From contig NZ_MRTQ01000019.1 in assembly GCF_001956215.1 (NCBI RefSeq), forward strand, positions 1-64,000: a stretch of 64,000 bases of DNA, read 5' to 3'. The DNA is from Paenibacillus sp. FSL R5-0490. Lineage in GTDB: Bacteria; Bacillota; Bacilli; Bacillales; Cytobacillaceae. Both the position numbers and the translations under genes were made by a program. The notes beneath the pieces were generated by a model that saw only the letters and a list, made by a program, of their open reading frames with translations, was not told where the DNA came from and did no database searches. Shown here piece by piece: positions 1 to 6,935 of the stretch. Every line of letters begins with the position of its first letter. The first letter of the stretch is position 1.

Positions 1-65
1 GGAGTGCTTTTCTTCCCATCAGCTGATTGGCTTATGACCTCGAGCCCCTAGGAGCCGCAGCTAGA
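1..65. repeat. Partial copy of repeat family R1 at the window edge
   Basis: The stretch holding GATTGGCTTATGACCTCGAG and ending CGCAGCTAGA matches the right half of the R1 copies at 25562-25678 and 37490-37614 (TTGGCTTGTGACCTCGAG, then AGGCGCTGCAGCTAGA). The left half lies outside the window. It runs directly into a copy of repeat family R2. Confidence 0.7.
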
Positions 66-150
66 TCGGGCAGTTTGATCCCCGCTTATCCTCCTTTGTT
101 TCCTCTGAGTCTTGAAGCGGGGGTCTTACTGCCCGTTAGACTGCGATAAA
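66..150. repeat. Copy of repeat family R2 (right-hand module)
   Basis: The segment contains CGGGCAGTTTG, TTCCTCTGAGTCTT and TTACTGCCCGTTAGACTGCG, all shared almost exactly with 48350-48428. GGGCAGT and ACTGCCC can pair, as can CCCCGCTT and AAGCGGGG, so the module would fold as a hairpin. The left module seen in the other R2 copies is absent here. Confidence 0.75.
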
Positions 151-181
151 AAAATCCCGATGTCCGCATGGGACACCGGGA
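148..181 (-). terminator. Rho-independent terminator of trxA
   Basis: Read on the minus strand, CCCGGTGTCC and GGACATCGGG form a 10-bp stem with one G-T pair, followed by seven Ts. It lies 14 bases after the trxA stop codon. Confidence 0.85.
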
Positions 182-194
182 AATTTCTTTTAGA

Positions 195-509
195 TTAAGC
201 ATGTTTTGAAAGTAATTCAGCAAGAGCTTCTTTCGGCTGGAAGCCAACCGCTTTATCCACCACTTCACCGTCTTTTAGTACGATCAAAGTTGGGATGCTC
301 ATTACGCCAAACTTGCCGGCTGTTTCCTGGTTTTCGTCAACATCGATTTTTACAATTTTGACTTTATCGCCCATTTCAGAATCAAGTTCTTCTAATACAG
401 GAGCGATCATTTTACAAGGGCCGCACCATGGAGCCCAGAAATCTGCCAATACTAATCCCGAACCAGTTTCAGCAGTGAAATTTTGGTCAGTCGCGTGTGT
501 AATAGCCAT
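195..509 (-). CDS. trxA: Thioredoxin
   Basis: This is a 104-residue classical thioredoxin, the usual size for the family. It is a cytoplasmic dithiol-disulfide oxidoreductase that reduces ribonucleotide reductase and other targets and is itself reduced by thioredoxin reductase. The redox motif WCGPC is at residues 28-32, so Cys29 and Cys32 form the active pair, and the conserved cis-proline loop appears as MSIPT near residues 71-75. The start follows a strong TAGGAGG site. It stands alone between its own terminator and the etfA gene, with a probable extended -10 promoter upstream, so it is likely transcribed independently of the etf genes. Confidence 0.97.
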   Translation of the reverse strand: MAITHATDQNFTAETGSGLVLADFWAPWCGPCKMIAPVLEELDSEMGDKVKIVKIDVDENQETAGKFGVMSIPTLIVLKDGEVVDKAVGFQPKEALAELLSKHA

Positions 510-548
510 TTGATATGCCTCCTAAAATTTAACTCAAATACTAACGAC

Positions 549-557
549 AGTATATCA
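549..557 (-). promoter_or_regulatory. Probable extended -10 promoter of trxA
   Basis: The minus strand reads TGATATACT about 45 bases before the trxA start, an extended -10 element (TGnTATACT). No good -35 hexamer stands at 17 bases, which is common for extended -10 promoters. Confidence 0.45.
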
Positions 558-648
558 TCGTTTATTCTATGATGCGAACAATCTGCTCGATCGTAATTTA
601 CCCTATGTAAAGCAAATTATTCTCTTCTTTCTTATGGACTTTATGTAT

Positions 649-674
649 AATGGGCGGCCATCTGCCGCCCATTT
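649..674 (-). terminator. Hairpin after etfA, possible weak terminator
   Basis: ATGGGCGGC and GCCGCCCAT pair perfectly around a short loop just beyond the etfA stop. The following bases (TATACATAAAG) are only modestly T-rich, so termination may be incomplete. Confidence 0.5.
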
Positions 675-679
675 GTACT

Positions 680-1657
680 TTATGCGTTTACTTTAAGCTT
701 TTTGAACTCTTCTGTTAACAGAGGAACAACCTCAAACAGGTCTCCGACAATACCGTAATCAGCTACTTTAAAGATATTGGCTTCCGGATCTTTGTTAATC
801 GCTACGATTACTTTGGAGTTGGACATCCCCGCTAAGTGCTGAATAGCTCCGGAGATACCGCATGCAATATACAGATCTGGTGTTACAACCTTACCCGTCT
901 GTCCAATTTGCAGTGAGTAATCGCAATAATCAGCATCACAGGCTCCGCGTGATGCCCCTACCGCTCCGTTTAAAACAGAAGCAAGCTCTTTTAATGGCTC
1001 AAAGCCTTCCTCGCTCTTAACACCGCGGCCGCCGGCAATAATAACCTTAGCTTCGGATAAGTCAACGCCTTCACTCGCTTTGCGGACAACTTCCTTAATG
1101 ATTGTGCGAAGATCCTTGATCTCTGCAGCAACAGAAGCAACCTCTCCTGATCTTGATTCATCCTTTTCCAAAGGAGCTATGTTATTTGGACGGATTGTGG
1201 CAAAAAGGAGACCATCTGTCACAATCTTCTTTTCAAAAGCTTTGCCTGAATAAATCGGGCGTGTGAAGACCAGATTGCCGCCTGCTTCTTCAAGGCTTGT
1301 TACGTCAGAGATTAAACCAGACTCTAGCTTGGCAGCAATTTTAGGAGCAAGATCTTTCCCCATTGCTGTATGTCCAAAAATAAGACCATCCGGACTTTCG
1401 GAATCAATCACAGCCATTAAAGCCTGTGAAAAACCATCAGGCGTATACTGCTTCAGCTTCTCATCTTCAACAGTTACAACACGGTCAGCACCATAATGAA
1501 TCATCCCACTCGCTAAAGCGCTTACAGAATCACCAATTAAAACTCCTACAACTTCTCCGCCTTCTGATGCAGTCTTACCGGCTGCAACAGCTTCGAAGGA
1601 TACATTACGCAATGAACCGTCACGGACTTCACCTAACACTAATACTTTTCTAGCCAT
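680..1657 (-). CDS. etfA: Electron transfer flavoprotein alpha subunit
   Basis: EtfA and EtfB form the soluble heterodimer that takes electrons from acyl-CoA dehydrogenases and passes them to the membrane quinone pool. The 325-residue product has the variable N-terminal ETF domain up to about residue 190. The FAD-binding C-terminal domain follows, with AGGRGVKS near 209-216, SRGACDADYC near 236-245, and CGISGAIQHLAGM and INKDPEANIF near 265-292. The start follows a GGGGG ribosome site. It lies 41 bases after etfB, in the order etfB-etfA as in the B. subtilis fatty-acid degradation operon, and is probably co-controlled by the FadR repressor upstream. Confidence 0.96.
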   Translation of the reverse strand: MARKVLVLGEVRDGSLRNVSFEAVAAGKTASEGGEVVGVLIGDSVSALASGMIHYGADRVVTVEDEKLKQYTPDGFSQALMAVIDSESPDGLIFGHTAMGKDLAPKIAAKLESGLISDVTSLEEAGGNLVFTRPIYSGKAFEKKIVTDGLLFATIRPNNIAPLEKDESRSGEVASVAAEIKDLRTIIKEVVRKASEGVDLSEAKVIIAGGRGVKSEEGFEPLKELASVLNGAVGASRGACDADYCDYSLQIGQTGKVVTPDLYIACGISGAIQHLAGMSNSKVIVAINKDPEANIFKVADYGIVGDLFEVVPLLTEEFKKLKVNA

Positions 1658-1698
1658 ATGTTTTACCCCCTGCGTTATTATTAATCAGTTATTGATGA

Positions 1699-2472
1699 TC
1701 AGACAACTTTAGCTTCAGTATGAAGAAGCTTCACCAGTTCCTTAACTTGATTTTCCAATTCGCCTTCAAGAACTTTACCTGCTTCTTTTTTAGGCGGCAT
1801 ATAGATTTCAATTGTCTTTGTCTTAGCTTCAACATCGTCCTCATCAAGATCAAGATCGTCAAGCTCAAGCTCATCAAGAGGCTTCTTTTTCGCCTTCATA
1901 ATTCCTGGCAAGGATGGATAGCGAGGCTCATTCAGACCCTGCTGGGCAGTGACCAATAATGGAAGAGATGCCTCAATTACTTCTGAATCCCCTTCAACAT
2001 CACGTACTACTGTGGCAGAACTGCCATTAATATCAAGTTTAGTGATAGTTGTTACATAAGAAATTCCTAAAATCTCTGCTACACGCGGTCCAACCTGTCC
2101 GGAACCCCCATCAATTGCTACATTCCCAGCAATGATTAAGTCAGCATCTTTGTCTTTCAGGAATTCAGATAAGATTTTTGCCGTCGTGAACTGATCCCCA
2201 TTCTCAACGTCATCTTCTGTATTTATTAAAACAGCTTTATCAGCACCCATCGCAAGAGCGGTACGAAGCTGCTTTTCAGCTTCTTCTGTTCCCACAGAAA
2301 CAACTGTTACTTCTCCGCCATTCGCATCGCGAACCTGGATTGCTTCTTCAATTGCATATTCATCATAAGGATTAATGATAAATTCAGCGCCATCTTCATT
2401 GATTTTGCCGCCGGAGATTGTAATTTTTTCTTCAGTATCAAATGTTCTCTTCATTAATACGTAGATGTTCAT
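1699..2472 (-). CDS. etfB: Electron transfer flavoprotein beta subunit
   Basis: This 257-residue protein is the AMP-binding partner of EtfA. Recognisable pieces are the N-terminal MNIYVLMKRTFD strand, DGGSGQVGPRVAEILG near 120-136, and the segment LVTAQQGLNEPRYPSLPG near 178-195, which in ETF-beta carries the recognition loop for dehydrogenase partners. The ATG follows AGGAGGG. It is the first gene of the etfB-etfA pair. About 265 bases separate it from the enoyl-CoA hydratase gene upstream, so either a second promoter or a long operon message is possible. Confidence 0.96.
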   Translation of the reverse strand: MNIYVLMKRTFDTEEKITISGGKINEDGAEFIINPYDEYAIEEAIQVRDANGGEVTVVSVGTEEAEKQLRTALAMGADKAVLINTEDDVENGDQFTTAKILSEFLKDKDADLIIAGNVAIDGGSGQVGPRVAEILGISYVTTITKLDINGSSATVVRDVEGDSEVIEASLPLLVTAQQGLNEPRYPSLPGIMKAKKKPLDELELDDLDLDEDDVEAKTKTIEIYMPPKKEAGKVLEGELENQVKELVKLLHTEAKVV

Positions 2473-2737
2473 GATTTCCCTCCTAGTAATTAAGCATTGT
2501 CCTATAACAAAGCCATTAATTAAAACATTTCTTCACTTCGAAAGATTGAAAATATTTAATGCGTACAGAAAGGTTCATCTGCTTCGAAGTGCCCGCTTAT
2601 TTTAAAATTGAGCGGGCGCTCGCTCACAGACCATAACTTAACCAATGAATCTTCTGAAGATTAAATTAACCGCTTACATGTCTATTATAATAGATTATTA
2701 AGATGAATGTAATCTTTCAGCTCAATTCTTTTAACTG

Positions 2738-3511
2738 CTATTTTCCGGTGAAGTTTGGCTCCCGCTTATTAATAAATGCAGATATGCCTTCCTTGCCATC
2801 TTCAGATACAAACACTTCTCCAAACAATTCCGCTTCTTTCTTTACACCTTCGTAGAATTGTCCGGTTTTTCCGAAGTTTAATAGCTCAATAGCCGCCTTG
2901 ATGGAGCCTGGGCTCTTCTTGGCAATTTTCTTTGCCATATTATAGGCATTTTCCAAAAGCTGCTCCTCAGGAAAGGCATGGTTAGCCAAACCGTATTGAA
3001 CTGCTTCAAGCCCGGTGATCGGGTCGCTTGTGAACAGCATTTCAGCTGCACGAGCAGTACCTACATAGCGGGGAAGCCGCTGAGTTCCGGCAAAACCGGG
3101 AATTAATCCAAGCTGAAGCTCCGGAAGACCGAGCTTTGCGTTATCAGCTACAAGACGGAAGTGACAGCCCATCGCAAGCTCCAGGCCGCCGCCAAGTGCT
3201 GCACCATGAATGGCTGCAATAATTGGCTTAGGGAACTTTTCCATCCTCTCAAAGAGATTCTGTCCATAGGCCGCTAAGCTTGAAAAATCCTCTCCGCTTT
3301 CAATAGTAGTAAATTCTTTTATATCAGCTCCTGCTGAAAAGAATCTGCCTTCTCCGTGAATTAAAATAACTCTAACGTCACTATTATCTTCAACTTCATC
3401 CAGGACAGCTGAAAGCTCTTTTAATACACCTGATGAAAGAGCATTCGCAGGCGGACGTTCAATTGTAATCGTCGCTACGAAGTCGTTATGGGACCATTTC
3501 AGGTATTCCAT
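2738..3511 (-). CDS. fadB: Enoyl-CoA hydratase
   Basis: This is a 257-residue crotonase-family enzyme that hydrates trans-2-enoyl-CoA to 3-hydroxyacyl-CoA in beta-oxidation. The oxyanion-hole regions are FSAGADIKEF (58-67) and AALGGGLELAMG (104-115). The two acid-base glutamates expected for a hydratase are present at Glu111 and Glu131 (LPELQLGLIPGFAG), which argues against a non-hydratase crotonase. The start follows AGGAGGG. It lies 39 bases after the FadR-type repressor gene and probably shares its operon. The symbol follows the B. subtilis ysiB/fadB naming. Confidence 0.9.
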   Translation of the reverse strand: MEYLKWSHNDFVATITIERPPANALSSGVLKELSAVLDEVEDNSDVRVILIHGEGRFFSAGADIKEFTTIESGEDFSSLAAYGQNLFERMEKFPKPIIAAIHGAALGGGLELAMGCHFRLVADNAKLGLPELQLGLIPGFAGTQRLPRYVGTARAAEMLFTSDPITGLEAVQYGLANHAFPEEQLLENAYNMAKKIAKKSPGSIKAAIELLNFGKTGQFYEGVKKEAELFGEVFVSEDGKEGISAFINKREPNFTGK

Positions 3512-3550
3512 CGTATCCCTCCTACAATATTATTGAGCACTTTATCATTT

Positions 3551-4135
3551 TCAAGGTTTTCCGCACCCGCTGATTAAAAGTTTATGGACAGGTCCTGCCA
3601 ATGCCGTAAGATCATATTTCTGCTCATTCATTACCCATGTGGTCACGGTTTCGTCCATGGTGCCAAAAATCATCTGACGCGCCAGCCTGATATCCAGATC
3701 TGCTGAAAACTCACCGTTCTCCCTGCCGTCATCAAGAATCCTTTCCACTAAAGTGAGGTAGCCTTTGAGCACCTCATTAATTTTGTGGCGCAGGTCTTTA
3801 TTGGACTGCCTCAACTCGAGCTGGGTTACAATTGCCAGGTGCTTGTCTTCCGAGAGCATTTTAAAGTGCGATTCTACCATCATTAATAGTTTCTCTGCAG
3901 CTTTCTCTTTTCCTGCAATTTTTTCCTCAATTTTCTCAACAAAGTAGCCCATTTTATCCTGAAAGAGGGATATTAATATATCTTCTTTGTTTTTAAAATA
4001 TAAGTAGATCGTGCCATCAGCGACACCAGCCTGTTTGGCAATCTTTGATACCTGAGCCTGGTGATAGCCATTTTCAGCGATCACGACTACAGCCGCATCA
4101 ATAATTTGCCGGTATTTAGGCTTTGTTTTTTTCAT
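3551..4135 (-). CDS. fadR: TetR-family fatty-acid degradation repressor FadR
   Basis: The product has 194 residues with an N-terminal TetR helix-turn-helix, ending in the typical GVADGTIYLYFKNKEDIL recognition segment (about 37-54), and a C-terminal ligand domain that in FadR binds long-chain acyl-CoA. The start is the ATG after AAAGGAGGGAGCCAC; an upstream in-frame ATG lacks such a site and would overlap the leader. It heads the enoyl-CoA hydratase and etf group. The operator TGAATGA-N4-TCATTCA lies just beyond its promoter, so it should repress itself and the downstream genes until acyl-CoAs accumulate. Confidence 0.92.
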   Translation of the reverse strand: MKKTKPKYRQIIDAAVVVIAENGYHQAQVSKIAKQAGVADGTIYLYFKNKEDILISLFQDKMGYFVEKIEEKIAGKEKAAEKLLMMVESHFKMLSEDKHLAIVTQLELRQSNKDLRHKINEVLKGYLTLVERILDDGRENGEFSADLDIRLARQMIFGTMDETVTTWVMNEQKYDLTALAGPVHKLLISGCGKP

Positions 4136-4255
4136 GTGGCTCCCTCCTTTCAGAATAAACGGGGCATTGATTTCTATCGGGCAGCAGTGCGGGGAAATTC
4201 CTATCCTGCTGCCGGGATCAGCCAATCCACTGGGTTTATTATTTTTAAACTAAAA

Positions 4256-4273
4256 TGAATGAATCATCATTCA
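4256..4273. promoter_or_regulatory. FadR operator
   Basis: TGAATGAATCATCATTCA has perfect 7-bp inverted arms and differs from the published Bacillus FadR consensus (TGAATGANTANTCATTCA, recalled) at one central base. It lies 7 bases after the -10 box of the fadR promoter, over the start-site region. Confidence 0.88.
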
Positions 4274-4280
4274 TATTTTT

Positions 4281-4309
4281 ATAATAGTAGGACAATTCAT
4301 TTGTGTCAA
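4281..4309 (-). promoter_or_regulatory. Sigma-A promoter of the fadR operon
   Basis: The minus strand reads TTGACA at 4309-4304, a 17-base spacer, and TATTAT at 4286-4281. It sits 146 bases before the fadR start, immediately upstream of the FadR operator. Confidence 0.85.
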
Positions 4310-4409
4310 GAATTTCCCTGTAAATATATTTTATTATTACATTTCCTTTATATCTAGACAAGCTTATTGATTCAAAAATAAAGAGCCGATTGAAAATCGG
4401 TCTCTGAAG

Positions 4410-6113
4410 CTAAGCCCGCTTTTCCTCTTCTTCTTTAAATTTCTTCTTTTCTTCATCCACTAACGCCCTTCTCAGTATTTTTCCAACTGCTGTCTTAGGA
4501 AGCTCTCTGCGGAATTCATATAGCCGTGGAACCTTATAAGCTGCCAGATGCTTTCTTGCAAACTGATCCAGTTCATCTTCCGTTGCCTCTTTTTCCTCCT
4601 TCAGCACAATATAAGCTTTTACTGTTTCTCCGCGATACGGATCCGGTATTCCGGCAGCAACCACTTCCTGTACTGCTGGATGCTCATATAGCACTTCTTC
4701 TATTTCACGCGGGTAAATATTGAATCCTCCTGCAATAATCATATCCTTTTTCCTGTCCACTACATAGAAATATCCCTTCTCATCCATGTAGCCCAGGTCA
4801 CCTGTGAGCAGCCAGCCATCTCTTAAGGTTTGCTCCGTTTCTTCGGAGCGGTTCCAATAGCCTTTCATTACCTGAGGCCCTTTAACCGCAATTTCGCCAA
4901 CTTCTCCTGCCGGAAGTGCTTCTCCTGTCTCCAGTGAGAAAATTGCTGCATCTGTATCAGGCCATGGGACACCTATACTGCCTTTGACACGGGGGCGGTC
5001 CCATAAGAAGTTCGCATGAGTAACAGGTGATGATTCAGTCAGACCGTAGCCCTCTACAAGCTTGCCTCCTGTTATTTCTTCAAATTTCTGCTGGACTTCA
5101 ACTGGCAGGGCAGCAGATCCGCTAATGCAGGAGTCTATAGAAGACAGATCATATTTTTTTATATCCGGATGGTTCAATAACCCAATGTAAATAGTAGGTG
5201 CTCCAGGAAATAAGGTTGGCCTTTGTTTATGAATGGTTTTCAGGGTAGTTTCAGGGTCAAACTTCGGAAGGAGGACCATTTTATGCGCATCCATTACAGA
5301 TAAAATCATGACTGTTGTCATTCCATACACGTGAAAGAATGGAAGTATGCCAAGCACCGTCTCCTCGCCGCGCCTGCACTTATAAAGCCAGGCCTTGCAC
5401 ATCGCTGTATTGGATACAAGGTTGCTGTGAGATAGCATGACACCCTTAGGGAAACCGGTCGTGCCGCCTGTGTACTGCAATAATGCCAAATCTTCTTCAA
5501 AATCAAAGTCATGGATTCTAAGAGGCTCTGCCGGTCTTTTTAATATTTCTGTCAGCAAATGATTATGACCTTCATGTTTTACATTAACAACGATTCCATA
5601 TTGTTTTTTCTGGATAAAAGGGTATATTAAATTTTTTGGGAATGGAAGTGCATCTTTGATTGCCGTTACAATTATATGCTTCAATTCTGTATGCGGCATC
5701 ACTTTGGTCACTCTGGGAAATAAGATATCCATTGTAATGATCGCTTTTGCTCCTGAGTCTTTCATTTGGTATTCCAATTCCCGTTCCATGTACAGCGGAT
5801 TTGTCTGGACAACAATCCCGCCAGCCATCAGAATTCCATAATAGCTGATAACGGACTGAGGAGTATTCGGAAGCATGATCGCTACCCGGTCTCCCTTTTC
5901 AATTCCAAGACTCTGCAAATATGCAGCGAGCTTCAGGGAACATTCGTATATATATTTATATGTGAATTCCTTCCCCATAAAGTGGATTGCTATTTTTTCC
6001 GGAAATTCTTCTGCAGCATTTTTCAAATAATCCTGTACCGGCTGTTTTGGATATGACAAAGTTGAGGGGATTTCTTCCGGATATTGCTTAAGCCATGGTT
6101 TTGCTTCTGCCAT
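4410..6113 (-). CDS. lcfA: Long-chain fatty acid-CoA ligase
   Basis: This 567-residue ANL-family enzyme activates long-chain fatty acids to acyl-CoA through an acyl-adenylate, feeding beta-oxidation. The P-loop motif YTGGTTGFPKGVMLSH is at 214-229, the A5 motif GYGLTESSPV is near 355, the hinge and AMP-ribose motif GDLGYMDEKGYF...DRKKDMIIAGG is near 435-460, and the adenylation lysine motif KTAVGKILRR is near the C terminus. The start follows AAGGAGGG. It has its own promoter at 6199-6227 and is separated from the fadR operon by about 275 bases containing the fadR promoter. Confidence 0.95.
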   Translation of the reverse strand: MAEAKPWLKQYPEEIPSTLSYPKQPVQDYLKNAAEEFPEKIAIHFMGKEFTYKYIYECSLKLAAYLQSLGIEKGDRVAIMLPNTPQSVISYYGILMAGGIVVQTNPLYMERELEYQMKDSGAKAIITMDILFPRVTKVMPHTELKHIIVTAIKDALPFPKNLIYPFIQKKQYGIVVNVKHEGHNHLLTEILKRPAEPLRIHDFDFEEDLALLQYTGGTTGFPKGVMLSHSNLVSNTAMCKAWLYKCRRGEETVLGILPFFHVYGMTTVMILSVMDAHKMVLLPKFDPETTLKTIHKQRPTLFPGAPTIYIGLLNHPDIKKYDLSSIDSCISGSAALPVEVQQKFEEITGGKLVEGYGLTESSPVTHANFLWDRPRVKGSIGVPWPDTDAAIFSLETGEALPAGEVGEIAVKGPQVMKGYWNRSEETEQTLRDGWLLTGDLGYMDEKGYFYVVDRKKDMIIAGGFNIYPREIEEVLYEHPAVQEVVAAGIPDPYRGETVKAYIVLKEEKEATEDELDQFARKHLAAYKVPRLYEFRRELPKTAVGKILRRALVDEEKKKFKEEEEKRA

Positions 6114-6175
6114 TTTGTCCCTCCTTCATTCTTGCTAAAGTTTCAGAATAGCGATGTACTCCTTCTGAACTTTTT

Positions 6176-6192
6176 GAACATTCTAACTGTTC
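6176..6192. promoter_or_regulatory. Dyad at the lcfA transcription start
   Basis: GAACA-N7-TGTTC lies 7 bases downstream of the lcfA -10 box. It does not match the FadR consensus and lacks the 4-base spacing of a LexA box, so the cognate regulator is unknown. Confidence 0.4.
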
Positions 6193-6198
6193 GTTCTT

Positions 6199-6227
6199 AT
6201 TATAATATAATGCTGGATCTATGACAA
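6199..6227 (-). promoter_or_regulatory. Sigma-A promoter of lcfA
   Basis: The minus strand has TTGTCA at 6227-6222, a 17-base spacer, and a consensus TATAAT at 6204-6199, about 86 bases before the lcfA ATG. Confidence 0.8.
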
Positions 6228-6308
6228 TTAGAATAAGACCTTGCACACAGGAAGAAATTTTTCCATAGGCTGTCCAATCTATTTGCAATATTCTTCTAAT
6301 GATTAAAA

Positions 6309-6340
6309 TAAAAAAAATCGCCATATAAATTGGCGATTTC
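6309..6340 (-). terminator. Terminator after the mutS2-yshE-small ORF group
   Basis: On the minus strand AATCGCC and GGCGATT pair across a 9-base loop and are followed by a run of Ts. It separates the mutS2 group from lcfA. Confidence 0.85.
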
Positions 6341-6365
6341 TTCATTTCCCTATTTCACAAAAATA

Positions 6366-6449
6366 TTATGCAATGAAAAATAAATAAATGGCCCCAATAA
6401 GAAGAAATACTCCGCTAAGAACCAGCAGAACTTTTGCTAACTTTTCCAA
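6366..6449 (-). CDS. Putative 27-residue single-pass membrane peptide
   Basis: A TTG-initiated frame of 27 codons begins 14 bases after the yshE stop, behind the ribosome site AAGGAGAG at suitable spacing, and ends just before a terminator. It reads MEKLAKVL followed by an almost wholly hydrophobic segment containing SGVFLLIGAIYLFF, so it would form one transmembrane helix with a short basic N terminus. I do not recognise a family. Its position in the mutS2-yshE transcript, its strong ribosome site and its clean membrane-helix composition support a real gene. It may be an accessory of the DUF350 membrane protein, but that is a guess from position. Confidence 0.6.
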   Translation of the reverse strand: MEKLAKVLLVLSGVFLLIGAIYLFFIA

Positions 6450-6463
6450 TGTTAATTCTCTCC

Positions 6464-6871
6464 TTATAATAAACCTGCACCAATGACATAAGACAAACCA
6501 ATTGACAGCACCATGGAAATAAAGCCGACAGCTTTGTTATTATTCTCAATTTCTTCGTCTATTCTAAACTTTGGTGTTAAAAATTCAAATATGAAATAGC
6601 CTATTAACAAAAGAAAGAAGCCAAAAACACCCCAGGTAATCATTGTCAGCAAGGTATCATTATGCATAATGGAGTGCCTGAAGATATTGGCGATCCCAAA
6701 AATTTTCCCGCCGGTCGCCATCGCTACTGCAAGATTACCGTTTTTTATTTCGTCCCAATTGCGGTACTTGGTGACTAATTCAAAAACGGCTAAAAAAACG
6801 ATCAAACACAAAATGACAACACTGTAATAAGCAGCTGTCTGGATAAACTCATTTTCCCAAAATTCTTTCAT
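6464..6871 (-). CDS. yshE: DUF350 family membrane protein YshE
   Basis: This 135-residue protein has four predicted membrane helices, roughly at 13-33, 48-68, 76-96 and 112-132, with the DUF350 features GNLAVAMATGGKIFGIANI in the second segment and YVIGAGLL at the C terminus. Its function is not established. It lies about 65 bases downstream of mutS2, as in B. subtilis, and is probably co-transcribed with it and with the small membrane peptide gene that follows. Confidence 0.85.
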   Translation of the reverse strand: MKEFWENEFIQTAAYYSVVILCLIVFLAVFELVTKYRNWDEIKNGNLAVAMATGGKIFGIANIFRHSIMHNDTLLTMITWGVFGFFLLLIGYFIFEFLTPKFRIDEEIENNNKAVGFISMVLSIGLSYVIGAGLL

Positions 6872-6935
6872 TTATATTCTCCCCGCCGGTATTAAATCCC
6901 CTTCCCCTTTGAATAATCATAAGGGGATGGGAAGC

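Noticed and set aside
2590..2640. Possible terminator between the enoyl-CoA hydratase gene and etfB
   Set aside because: GCCCGCT and AGCGGGC can pair, but no T tract follows on either strand, so I left it as an uninterpreted hairpin.
6176..6192. LexA box at lcfA
   Set aside because: GAAC and GTTC halves are 9 bases apart rather than 4, so it cannot be a normal Bacillus SOS box.
6088..6345. 85-codon minus-strand frame overlapping the lcfA start and promoter
   Set aside because: It overlaps the lcfA coding start, has no ribosome site, and covers the promoter and terminator signals of the region.
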